DNA of 64,000 nucleotides, taken from assembly GCF_029893355.1 (NCBI RefSeq), contig NZ_JARZAI010000022.1:62001-126000 (forward strand), written 5' to 3'. The notes under the pieces were generated by a model. That model was given only the letters and a program-made list of their open reading frames with translations, was not told the DNA's origin and made no database searches. Both the position numbers and the translations under genes were made by a program. This stretch comes from Kitasatospora sp. MAA4 (lineage in GTDB: Bacteria > Actinomycetota > Actinomycetes > Streptomycetales > Streptomycetaceae). Of the stretch, positions 17,124 to 25,496 are shown in pieces (the first letter of the stretch is position 1; each line of letters opens with the position of its first letter).

Positions 17124-20100
17124 TCAGCGTTCGGTGTTGAGCAGTGCGTCGACCACCCGGGCGGCGGCCTGGCCGTCGTCCAGGTCGCAGTACGTGGCGC
17201 GGAAGCTCTCGTACTTCCCGGCGAACTCCGCGGTGCTGCTCTCGACCGAGCCCAGGGCGGCGACCAGCTCCTCGGAGGTCTCCAGCAGCGGGCCCGGGGC
17301 CTGCTCCTCGAAGTCGAACGTGAAGCCCCGCAGGTTGTCGCGGTAGTGCTCCAGGTCGTAGGTGAAGAACAGGATCGGCCGACCGGTGTTGGCGAAGTCG
17401 AACATCGCCGAGGAGTAGTCGGTGACCAGCACGTCGGCCACGAGCAGGAGTTCGGCCATGTCGGGGTAGGTGGAGACGTCCCAGACGTAGCCGTTGCCGG
17501 CGCCCGGCACCTGCCCGTGCACGATCGAGTGGGCCCGGACCAGCAGCACCTGGTCCTCGCCCAGCGCCTGCCGGGCGGCGTCCAGGTCGATCCGCAGGTC
17601 CAGCTGGTAGCCGTCCTGCGGGCGCTTGCGGTCCTCGCGGAAGGTCGGCGCGTAGAGCACCACCTGCTTGCCCTCCGGCAGACCGAGCCGCTCGCGCACC
17701 TGTGCGGCCTTCTTGTCCCGATCGGGGGAGAAGAGCACGTCGTTCCGCGGATATCCGGACTCGACGATTTCACCCGAATAGCGGAATGCGCGTCGCAGAA
17801 CGGGCGTCGAGAACGTGTTCGGCGATACCAGGAGATCCCACACCGGAACCTCGCGGTCCAGCTGGTTGAGGTACTCGCTGTCGATGAACCAGATCTTTTC
17901 GAAATCGTGCCCGATTCGCTTCAGCGGCGTCCCGTGCCAGGTCTGCAGAATGATCTGCCCGGGCCGGCGGGTGACGAAGTTCGGCAGGTGCGTGCTGGTC
18001 ACGATGTACTTCGAGGTGGCCATCGCCTCGTACCACTCCGGGCTCCACTGGCGCACCGGCTCGGCACTCTGCGGCAGGTCGGCCTGGAGGTCGTCCACCG
18101 TCCAGAGGTGCTCCAGCGGCAGACCGCGGCGCACCAGCTCCTTGTGCACGGCCCGCGGCGAGCCCGCGTAGTGGGCGCCGAGCGCCTCGTTGTAGAGCAC
18201 CGTGTCGCGCAGCGGGCGCCGCTGGGCGGCCGGGTACGCGAACAGCCGCTGCTGGCGCTGGCGGTAGCCGCTGCGCTCCTCGGGCAGCAGGTCGGTGTGC
18301 GACTCCAGGGCGAGGGTGTCGTAGTAGCGACGCTGAAGGGTGATCAGCTTGCCGCGCGAGTCCACCTCCAGGGGCAGTGCCGGGTGGCACTCGGGGGCGA
18401 GTATGACCGCGGGCCAGGCGATCTCGGCGGAGCCGTTCTCGGGCCGGAAGAAGAGCTCCCAGGTGCCCTTGTGCAGCGGCACCGAGCCGGCGAACGAACC
18501 GGTCGGCACGGTCGGCAGCTCGACCTCGAACCGCCCGTCGCTGATCACCATCGGGTAGACGTGGTCCTCCTCGCGGAAGACGTGCCGCAGCACCAGCTCG
18601 TAGCGGTGCTCGCCGGGCAGCGGGTAGCGGCCCTTCAGCACGAACGAGTCCTTCAGACCCGCCTCCAGCTCGTCCACCACGGGCTGGAGCACCTGGTCGG
18701 CGAACTGCAGGTAGCCGTCGGTGTCCGGCTTGGAGGTGATCGAGCGCGCGGTGCCCAGCGGGGCCTCGGGCGACAGCGCCATGTCGAAGTGGGTCGGCGG
18801 CTGCCGGTCGTCCACCACGATCGGCACCACCGAGCCGTCGGCCAGCAGCAGCGAGGCGTCCCAGTGGTCGGAGGGGCGCTCGGCGGCGGCCGGGTCGAGC
18901 GCGGCCCAGGACTCGCGCACCGCGACCAGCTCGGCGACCGGGGCCGTCGCGCTGAACGGCACCGCCCGGCCGGCCGGGATGCCGAACTCGACCGGGAAGG
19001 TCAGCACGGTGTCGGACTCGGCGTGGTTCAGCCGCAGCCGCACGCCGGCCAGGTCGGAGACCGCCCGCACCGTCCCGGTGACCTGCACCTCGCCGTCCGC
19101 ACCGCGCAGCTCGGTGACCTTGGCCCGCAGGGTCTCCACCCGCAGGTGCAGGAAGGTGTCCTTGAGGGTCGGGATCACCCGGACGTTGTCGTCCACCCAG
19201 TGCGAGGGGAAGCTCTGCGCGGAGTCGTGCCAGCCGCCGGAGATCCGGCCCTTGTAGAGGCCGGCCTTGCCTACACCGGCGATCAGCACCCGCCAGGTGC
19301 CGTCCTGCCACTGCCCGCGCCGCTTGAGCCTGGCCGGGTCGACGGCCGCGTGGAAGCCGGCCCAGTCGCAGCTGTAGAGGTCGTGCGGGGAGCTGGCGGT
19401 GGCCTCGGGGCGGTACTGCGCCTTGGTGGGGATCGCGAGCACGCGGCGGCCCTTGGCCTCGCGCAGCACGAGCACCTTGACCATGTCGTGCTTGTTCTCG
19501 GCGCCCAGGTGCTCGGGGAAGGCGTGCCCGGTGAGCTGGAACTTGCCGTCCTGCCAGGCCGACGCGTACACCCGGCTGCGCATCACCAGCGCGTTGTCCA
19601 GCCGCAGCACCTCGGCCGGCACGCTCTTGCGCCCGCCGCGCAGGAACGGGTAGTCGGCGTACGGGCGCAGCAGGCCGCGGGCCGGGGCGGCGCCGTTGCT
19701 GTCCTGCTCGAAGCGCAGCTGCTCGATGAACTCGTCCATCCGGTTCTGCAGCGTCAGGTGGTACTTCAGCCGCAGCGGCGCGCGCAGCTTGCGGACCGGC
19801 TCGGGGCCGATCGCCCGCAGCAGCCGGCTGACGCAGCTCTGGTAGGCGGCGCGGAACTCCTGGTCGCCCTCCAGGGTGTCCCAGAAGAACATCGGGATCT
19901 CCTCGACGAGGTTGTTCTCGTCGTAGGAGCGCAGGTACTCCTTGTACTTCGGGTCGGTCTGCTTCAGCAGCCAGGTCCGGACCAGCTCCATCGAGGTGAC
20001 CCGGTCGATCAGCCCGCGCGGGTTGGTGCGCATCTGGGTGATCGACATCTCGCCGACCTCGCGCTCGCGCCAGTGGTAGATCGGCTCGGAGAGCACGTCC

Positions 20101-20696
20101 ACGCTGCGCGCCATGTAGTGGTGCGGCACGCTGACCGGCGCGTCCTCGTACAGGATGCCCTCGGGGTAGATGATCCCGGCCGCGTCCCAGAAGGAGCGCC
20201 GGTAGACCTTGTTCCACGCCGTACGGTCGGTGACCAGCGCCGGGATCTCGGTGATGTGGGTCTGCAGCCGGGTTTCCTTGAACGGCTTGCGGTGCCCGCC
20301 CGACTGGTAGTGGCCCACCGCCCGGAAGCGCAGCACGTTGCCGGTGGCGAAGTCCGAGCCGGTCTTGTCGAGCGTGGTGATCATCAGCTCGTACGCGCTC
20401 GGCGGCAGGGTGTCGTCACTGTCCACGAAGGCGATGAACTCGGTGCCCTCGGTCAGGTGCAGCAGGCCGGTGTTGCGGGCCGCACCGAGGCCCGCGTTCT
20501 TCTTGCGGACCAGTCGGAAGCGGGAGTCCTTGGCCGCGAACGCCTCCGCGAGAGCCGCACTGCCGTCCTTGGAACCGTCGTCGACCATGATGCACTCAAG
20601 GTCACTCATGGTCTGGTCGGCGATCGACTCCAGGCACTCCTCCAGGTACCGCTCGACGTTGTAGATAGGGACAACGACAGAGAGACGGGGGGCCAT
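17124..20696 (-). CDS. Fused GT2 glycosyltransferase / CDP-glycerol glycerophosphotransferase
   Basis: A 1190-residue bifunctional protein. Residues 1-230 are a GT2 domain (SVVVPIYNVERYLEECLESI, VDDGSKDGS, FVDSDDTLPPS as the DxD region, and an ED motif in YEDAPVS). After a helical linker comes a beta-rich middle (about 350-780). The C-terminal TagF-like domain (about 790-1185) has QTWHGTPLKRIGHD, YAPTFRED, VRAHSIVHG and TDYSSAMFDFANTGRP. Such fusions build glycosylated poly(polyol phosphate) wall polymers from CDP-alditol and a nucleotide sugar; the exact polymer is not predictable. The ATG at 20696 lacks a clear ribosome site. Confidence 0.88.
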   Translation of the reverse strand: MAPRLSVVVPIYNVERYLEECLESIADQTMSDLECIMVDDGSKDGSAALAEAFAAKDSRFRLVRKKNAGLGAARNTGLLHLTEGTEFIAFVDSDDTLPPSAYELMITTLDKTGSDFATGNVLRFRAVGHYQSGGHRKPFKETRLQTHITEIPALVTDRTAWNKVYRRSFWDAAGIIYPEGILYEDAPVSVPHHYMARSVDVLSEPIYHWREREVGEMSITQMRTNPRGLIDRVTSMELVRTWLLKQTDPKYKEYLRSYDENNLVEEIPMFFWDTLEGDQEFRAAYQSCVSRLLRAIGPEPVRKLRAPLRLKYHLTLQNRMDEFIEQLRFEQDSNGAAPARGLLRPYADYPFLRGGRKSVPAEVLRLDNALVMRSRVYASAWQDGKFQLTGHAFPEHLGAENKHDMVKVLVLREAKGRRVLAIPTKAQYRPEATASSPHDLYSCDWAGFHAAVDPARLKRRGQWQDGTWRVLIAGVGKAGLYKGRISGGWHDSAQSFPSHWVDDNVRVIPTLKDTFLHLRVETLRAKVTELRGADGEVQVTGTVRAVSDLAGVRLRLNHAESDTVLTFPVEFGIPAGRAVPFSATAPVAELVAVRESWAALDPAAAERPSDHWDASLLLADGSVVPIVVDDRQPPTHFDMALSPEAPLGTARSITSKPDTDGYLQFADQVLQPVVDELEAGLKDSFVLKGRYPLPGEHRYELVLRHVFREEDHVYPMVISDGRFEVELPTVPTGSFAGSVPLHKGTWELFFRPENGSAEIAWPAVILAPECHPALPLEVDSRGKLITLQRRYYDTLALESHTDLLPEERSGYRQRQQRLFAYPAAQRRPLRDTVLYNEALGAHYAGSPRAVHKELVRRGLPLEHLWTVDDLQADLPQSAEPVRQWSPEWYEAMATSKYIVTSTHLPNFVTRRPGQIILQTWHGTPLKRIGHDFEKIWFIDSEYLNQLDREVPVWDLLVSPNTFSTPVLRRAFRYSGEIVESGYPRNDVLFSPDRDKKAAQVRERLGLPEGKQVVLYAPTFREDRKRPQDGYQLDLRIDLDAARQALGEDQVLLVRAHSIVHGQVPGAGNGYVWDVSTYPDMAELLLVADVLVTDYSSAMFDFANTGRPILFFTYDLEHYRDNLRGFTFDFEEQAPGPLLETSEELVAALGSVESSTAEFAGKYESFRATYCDLDDGQAAARVVDALLNTER

Positions 20697-20907
20697 CAGC
20701 TGTGCGGGCCTTTCATCGGGGACGGTCGACCGGCCTGCTGTTTCGACGCGCTACGCAGAGCAACGGGCAGGCGGTACGCGGCGATCCTACCCTCCGTCGA
20801 TGAGCCATCCGGGGCGTCGCTATGCCCGGTTCCGGTCGGTTGAGCCCTCCAGGGGCAAAGCGGCTCGAACGGGACTCTTCGACACGCCGCAAGGGTAGTC
20901 GTCGCCC

Positions 20908-21834
20908 ATGGGATTCCTGACCAGGCTGCCGCTGATCGGCCCGCTCGCGGGCGCCGCGCTGCGCAGCCGCCCGTACCGCACCTACGAGCACTTCACCGCG
21001 GCCAAGGGCAACCGGCTGGCCGGCGCCGTGACCTTCTTCGGCTTCCTGGCGCTCTTCCCGCTACTCACCGTCGCGCTGGCGATCGCGGTGGCGACGCTGA
21101 CGACCACCCGGGTGGACGAGATCAAGCAGAAGATCGGCGACCAGGTCCCGGGCCTGGCCACCTCGCTCGGCCTCGACTCGCTGATCGCCAACGCCGGAGC
21201 CGTCGGCCTGGTCAGCGGCGTGCTGCTGCTGCTCTCCGGCCTCGGCTGGGTGAACACCATGCGCGGCTCGATCCGCGACATCTGGCAGCTGCCGCAGGAG
21301 GACGGCAACGTCTTCCTGCGCAAGGGCTGGGACTGCCTGGTGCTGGCCGGCCTCGGCCTGGTCTCGGCGCTCTCGCTGGCTGCCTCGGCGGTGGGCAGCC
21401 TGCTGGCCGGCAAGCTCGCCAGGGGCCTTGGGCTCGCCGACCACGGTCCCGCCCACTACCTGCTGGCCGCCGCGGGCTTCGTGATCGCGGTCGGCGCGGA
21501 CATGCTGCTCTTCAGCTACCTGCTCGCCCCGTTCCCCCGGATCACCGACCAGCGCCGCCGCGAGGTGCTGATCGGTGCGCTGATCGGCTCGGTCGGGTTC
21601 GAACTGCTCAAACTGCTGCTCGCCTCCTACCTGGGCTCGGTGTCCGGGAAGAGTCTGTACGGAGCGTTCGGGGTGCCGATCGCACTGCTGCTGTGGATCA
21701 ACTTCGTCTGCCGGCTGCTGATGTACTGCGTCTCCTGGACGGCGCTGGCCGATCCGGCGGCGGCCCGGGACCGGGCGCTGGCCAGTGCGGAGGCGGCCCG
21801 CCTGGTTGCTTTGGGTGCTCACACGAACGAGTGA
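20908..21834 (+). CDS. YihY/virulence factor BrkB family membrane protein
   Basis: A 308-residue protein with six predicted helices and the BrkB-family pattern: R-x-x-x-Y-E-H-F-T, LAGAVTFFGFLALFPLLTVALA near the first helix, GWVNTMRGSIRDIW, and the C-terminal LYGAFGVPIALLLWINFVCRLLMY. Family members are integral membrane proteins of unresolved function, formerly misnamed RNase BN. It is divergent from the glycosyltransferase gene. Confidence 0.85.
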   Translation: MGFLTRLPLIGPLAGAALRSRPYRTYEHFTAAKGNRLAGAVTFFGFLALFPLLTVALAIAVATLTTTRVDEIKQKIGDQVPGLATSLGLDSLIANAGAVGLVSGVLLLLSGLGWVNTMRGSIRDIWQLPQEDGNVFLRKGWDCLVLAGLGLVSALSLAASAVGSLLAGKLARGLGLADHGPAHYLLAAAGFVIAVGADMLLFSYLLAPFPRITDQRRREVLIGALIGSVGFELLKLLLASYLGSVSGKSLYGAFGVPIALLLWINFVCRLLMYCVSWTALADPAAARDRALASAEAARLVALGAHTNE

Positions 21835-21965
21835 GAGGTCGCCGTCAACCCTCTTCTCAGCCATCATCAGAGTGGTTAGGATCACGTCCGATCCGGGGCC
21901 CGGCACAGTCCCCGGCTGGCTCTTGCCAGCGGTGCCCGGGCACCGGCCTGCCGTAGGAGGCACCC

Positions 21966-22868
21966 GTGGTCACCCTTGACTCCCGCCCCGAAGTCCAGGC
22001 CGCACCGCAGAGCCCGGACGACGTCCCCGGCTGGTTCTGGCCGCTGGACCAGCAGCTCTTCGGCTGGCTGCTGGAACGCCAGACCGCCGCCGGCATGCGC
22101 GGCGACCTGCTGGAAATGGGCAGCTACCTGGGACGCAGCGCGATCCTGATCGGGCGCCACCGGCAACCGGGTGAGGCGTTCACGATCTGCGACCTGTTCG
22201 ACTCCGACGCCCCGGACGGCGACAACGCCGCCGAGATGACGATGTCCTACCGCGAGACGCTCACCCGGGCCGCCTTCGAACGCAACTACCTGGCCTTCCA
22301 CGCCGAGCTGCCCACCATCGTGCAGGCGCCGACCTCGGCGCTGGCCGGCGGCGTGCTGCCGGCGGGCAGCTGCCGCTTCGCCCACATCGACGCCTCCCAC
22401 CTCTACGAGCACGTCGCCGGCGACATCCAGACCGCCCGGGCGGCGCTGGCCGACGGCGGCATCGTGGTGCTGGACGACTTCCGCTCGCCGCACACCCCCG
22501 GCGTCGCCGCCGCCACCTGGGAGGCCGTCTTCGCCCACGGGCTGCGCCCGATCTGCGTGACGCCGGAGAAGCTCTACGGCAGCTGGGCGGACCCGGAACC
22601 CCTGCAACGCGAGCTGCGCCTGCTGGACGGGGACGTCGACGGCTGCAACCTGGACGTCGACGTGATAGCCGGGCAGCCGGTGCTGCGGTTCTCCGGGCCC
22701 GGGGTGGCGCGGCTGATGCCCCCGAGCAGCTGCACCGCCCCGACGCCACCCGCCGCGCGCAGCACGGCCCGCAGCACGGCCCGCCGGCTGGCGCTGGACC
22801 TGCTGCCGCCGGTGGCCGCCCGGGCCGTGCGACGCGGCCTGCGCAGCGTCCGCGAGCACGCGGCGTAA
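21966..22868 (+). CDS. Class I SAM-dependent methyltransferase (Methyltransf_24-like)
   Basis: A 300-residue protein. LLEMGSYLGRSAILIG (about 46-61) is the SAM-binding motif I variant seen in the cephalosporin-hydroxylase/TylF-like and Methyltransf_24 group. FTICDLFD supplies the acidic motif II, and FAHIDASHLYEHVAGDI with VVLDDFRSP matches the metal-associated aspartates. It probably methylates a sugar or small molecule; the surface-polymer context suggests a glycan substrate, which is inference. The GTG follows AGGAGG with a 5-nt spacer. The last 60 residues are Ala/Arg-rich and probably disordered. Confidence 0.75.
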   Translation: MVTLDSRPEVQAAPQSPDDVPGWFWPLDQQLFGWLLERQTAAGMRGDLLEMGSYLGRSAILIGRHRQPGEAFTICDLFDSDAPDGDNAAEMTMSYRETLTRAAFERNYLAFHAELPTIVQAPTSALAGGVLPAGSCRFAHIDASHLYEHVAGDIQTARAALADGGIVVLDDFRSPHTPGVAAATWEAVFAHGLRPICVTPEKLYGSWADPEPLQRELRLLDGDVDGCNLDVDVIAGQPVLRFSGPGVARLMPPSSCTAPTPPAARSTARSTARRLALDLLPPVAARAVRRGLRSVREHAA

Positions 22869-22875
22869 ACGCGCC

Positions 22876-22905
22876 GAAGGGCGGGGGCCCGAGCCCCCGC
22901 CCTTC
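22876..22905 (+). terminator. Intrinsic terminator
   Basis: GAAGGGCGGGGGC and its perfect complement form a 13-bp stem with a CCGA loop and are followed by TTCCTCTGCTTTCTC. It lies between convergent methyltransferase and carboxypeptidase genes. Confidence 0.85.
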
Positions 22906-22918
22906 TTCCTCTGCTTTC

Positions 22919-24232
22919 TCAGTCGCGGTGGCCGATCGCCGTCGCGCCGGCCGGGCCCGGCTCGCCGGCGCCGAGGGCGGTGGCGCCGCCGGTGGCGGGG
23001 ACGGCCACGACCGTCCGGCGCGACCACCGCCGCCGCCGGGCCGCCACCCAGAGGCCCGCGGCCACCGCGCACCCGACCGCGGCACCGACGGCCGACCAGT
23101 TCCGGACCCCCTGCGCCGCCAACTCGCTCCGAGGCGGCCCGGCCTCCTTCTTGGGGGGTTCCAGCGCGGGCTTCGCCGCAGCGACGGCCGCCGGACTCGC
23201 CGGACTCGCCGGGGCCGCCGCGTCACCGCCGCCGCCCGTCTTCGGCTGCACCAGCACGCCGACCGGCGCCACCTTGTCCGCCGCCGCGAAGCCCCAGTCC
23301 AGCAGCGCCGCGGTCTCGTCGTACACCTTCATGTACGTCGCCGGATGCATCACGGCGACCAGCAGCGTCCGCCCGTCGCGCTCGGCCGCGCCGACGAAGG
23401 TGCTGCCCGCGTTGGTGGTGTAGCCGTTCTTGACGCCGAGCAGTCCCGGGTACTTCCCGAGCAGCCGGTCGGTGTTCTGGATGCCGAAGGTGGCGCGCTG
23501 CCCGGTGTTCTTGTCCACCGCCCCGGGGAACTGGGCGTCCCGGGTCGCGCAGTAGGAGCGGAAGTCGGGATTGCGCAGCCCGTCCCGGGCGAACAGCGTC
23601 AGGTCGTAGGCCGAGGTGAGCTGCCCGTCCTCGTCGTACCCGTCCGGCGAGACCACGTGGGTGTCGGCGGCGCCCAGCACCCCGGCCCGCTCCTGCATCT
23701 GGCGGACCGTCTGCTCGATGCCGCCGTTCATGTTCGCGAGCACGTGCACCGCGTCGTTGCCCGAGCTCAGGAAGACGCCGCGCCAGAGGTCCTCGACCTT
23801 GTAGTCCAGGTCCTCCTTGACGCCCACCAGGCTGCTGCCCGCCCCGAGCCCCGCCAGCTCGGACGGCGTCACCCGGTGCACGGTCGACCGGTCGAACTTG
23901 GGCAGGACGGTGTCGGCGAAGAGCATCTTGAGGGTGCTGGCGGGCGGCAGCCGCAGGTGCGGGTTGTACGCGGCCAGCACGTTGCCCGTCCCGGCGTCGG
24001 CGACCAGCCAGGACATCCCGGTCAGCCCGGTGGGCAGCCGGGGCGTCCCCCCGGTGGGGGTCACCTGCACCCCCTGCTGCCCCAGCCGTTCGCCGCCCAC
24101 CACCGACCCGCCGGGCGGCGGCTCCGCGAGCGGCGCGGCCGACGCGAGCGGAGCCGCCGCGAGAGGGGCCGCGCACCACACCAGGGCGGCTGCCAGCGCG
24201 ACGGCCCGTCGGCCAGAACCAGTACGACACAT
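22919..24232 (-). CDS. D-alanyl-D-alanine carboxypeptidase (membrane-anchored, class A PBP type)
   Basis: A 437-residue S11 penicillin-binding protein that trims the terminal D-Ala from peptidoglycan stem peptides outside the membrane. Signal peptide at residues 1-33 (AVALAAALVWCAAPLAAA). Catalytic motifs: STLK in PPASTLKML, SGN in SSGNDAV, and KNG in GVKNGYTT in place of the classic KTG. A Pro/Ala linker leads to a C-terminal membrane helix (SAVGAAVGCAVAAGLWVAA) and a basic tail, so the enzyme is anchored. The ATG at 24232 is preferred, though the ribosome site is weak and a GTG 21 nt upstream is possible. Confidence 0.9.
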   Translation of the reverse strand: MCRTGSGRRAVALAAALVWCAAPLAAAPLASAAPLAEPPPGGSVVGGERLGQQGVQVTPTGGTPRLPTGLTGMSWLVADAGTGNVLAAYNPHLRLPPASTLKMLFADTVLPKFDRSTVHRVTPSELAGLGAGSSLVGVKEDLDYKVEDLWRGVFLSSGNDAVHVLANMNGGIEQTVRQMQERAGVLGAADTHVVSPDGYDEDGQLTSAYDLTLFARDGLRNPDFRSYCATRDAQFPGAVDKNTGQRATFGIQNTDRLLGKYPGLLGVKNGYTTNAGSTFVGAAERDGRTLLVAVMHPATYMKVYDETAALLDWGFAAADKVAPVGVLVQPKTGGGGDAAAPASPASPAAVAAAKPALEPPKKEAGPPRSELAAQGVRNWSAVGAAVGCAVAAGLWVAARRRRWSRRTVVAVPATGGATALGAGEPGPAGATAIGHRD

Positions 24233-24394
24233 CAGGTGATCAGCTGAACGCACCTGGCGACCGTACCCACCCCGCCACCCCCGCCCCCGGGCTCGCCGCC
24301 CACGTCCCCCGAACGGGTACCGCCGCTTCCGCCACCCGGCCCCGCACCCATACTGGAACGCCAGCCCCGCCCGCCCCGCTAAGGAACGCCTGCC

Positions 24395-24667
24395 ATGAAG
24401 CTCAGCCGCCGCACCTCCTGGTTCCTCACCGCCTTCGGCGTCTGGTCCGTCATCATCTGGACGACTTTCGTGAAGAACCTCTGGGCGGACTCCGCCGGCC
24501 AGGCCTTCACCAACCACGACCACGCGCACCCCACCGCCTTCTTCTGGATCCACCTCACCCTGGCCATCACCTCCTTCATCCTCGGCGCCATCGTCGGCCT
24601 CATCGGCCTCCGAGGCCTCGGCGGCCTGCGCGGCCTGCGGGGCGCGCCCGCTGCGGAGAAGAGCTGA
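24395..24667 (+). CDS. Small two-helix membrane protein (SCO4848-like)
   Basis: A 90-residue protein with helices WFLTAFGVWSVIIWTTFVKNLW and AFFWIHLTLAITSFILGAIVGLIGL joined by a loop rich in His and Asp (NHDHAHPT). It resembles the conserved actinobacterial family encoded next to a D-Ala-D-Ala carboxypeptidase in S. coelicolor. Function unknown. It is divergent from the carboxypeptidase gene, and AGGA precedes the ATG. Confidence 0.8.
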   Translation: MKLSRRTSWFLTAFGVWSVIIWTTFVKNLWADSAGQAFTNHDHAHPTAFFWIHLTLAITSFILGAIVGLIGLRGLGGLRGLRGAPAAEKS

Positions 24668-24670
24668 CAG

Positions 24671-24709
24671 CACTGTGCCCCGCCGGTCGTCGACCGGCGG
24701 GGCACAGTG
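24671..24709. terminator. Bidirectional terminator, SCO4848-like gene and sdh operon
   Basis: A perfect inverted repeat of 19 bp arms around a single central base lies between the stop of the small membrane protein and the convergent end of sdhB. Confidence 0.85.
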
Positions 24710-24719
24710 GGCTGAGCTG

Positions 24720-25496
24720 CTAGAAGCGGCGCGTCACCAGGGCGCGCTTGACTTCCTGGATCGCCTTGGTGACCTCGATGCCGCGGGGGCAGGCCTCCGA
24801 GCAGTTGAAGGTGGTGCGGCAGCGCCACACGCCCTCACGGTCGTTGAGGATCTCCAGGCGCTGCTCGGCGCCCTCGTCACGCGAGTCGAAGATGAAGCGG
24901 TGCGCGTTGACGATGGCGGCCGGGCCGAAGTACTGGCCGTCGTTCCAGAAGACCGGGCAGGACGACGTGCACGCGGCGCACAGGATGCACTTGGTGGTGT
25001 CGTCGAAGCGCTCGCGGTCCTCGGCGGACTGCAGGCGCTCGCGGGTCGGCTCGTTCCCGTTGGAGATCAGGAACGGCATGACGTCCTTGTACGCCTGGAA
25101 GAACGGGTCCATGTCCACGACCAGGTCCTTGAGGACCGCGAGGCCCTTGATGGCCTCGATCGTGATCGGCTTCTCCGGGTTGACGTCCTTCAGCAGGGTC
25201 TTGCAGGCCAGCCGGTTGCGGCCGTTGATCCGCATCGCGTCCGAGCCGCAGATCCCGTGCGCGCAGGAGCGCCGGTACGTCAGGGTGCCGTCCTGCTCCC
25301 ACTTGACCTTGTTGAGGGCGTCCAGGACGCGCTCCTTCGGGTCCATGGTGAGCTGGTAGTCCACCCACACCGGCTCCGGGTGCTCCTCCGGGTTGAACCG
25401 GCGGATGCGGAGGGTGAAGGTGATCATCTGCACGCCGCCGGCCTCGGCCGCGTCCAGCGCCGCCGAGTGCGGTGCGTCGATCGTGGGGGCGCTCAT
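24720..25496 (-). CDS. sdhB: Succinate dehydrogenase iron-sulfur subunit
   Basis: A 258-residue subunit carrying electrons from the flavin to menaquinone in respiratory complex II at the inner membrane face. The [2Fe-2S] ligands are in CAHGICGSDAMRINGRNRLAC; [4Fe-4S] and [3Fe-4S] ligands are in CILCAACTSSCPVFW and CSEACPRGI. Length is normal. The ATG overlaps the sdhA stop by one base, indicating translational coupling. It is the last gene of sdhCDAB. Confidence 0.97.
   Translation of the reverse strand: MSAPTIDAPHSAALDAAEAGGVQMITFTLRIRRFNPEEHPEPVWVDYQLTMDPKERVLDALNKVKWEQDGTLTYRRSCAHGICGSDAMRINGRNRLACKTLLKDVNPEKPITIEAIKGLAVLKDLVVDMDPFFQAYKDVMPFLISNGNEPTRERLQSAEDRERFDDTTKCILCAACTSSCPVFWNDGQYFGPAAIVNAHRFIFDSRDEGAEQRLEILNDREGVWRCRTTFNCSEACPRGIEVTKAIQEVKRALVTRRF

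Noticed and set aside
15288..20843. 1851-codon plus-strand open frame
   Set aside because: It is antisense to the two CDP-glycerol transferase genes; its composition is low-complexity Val/Gly/Arg/Gln, typical of the complementary frame of high-GC genes.
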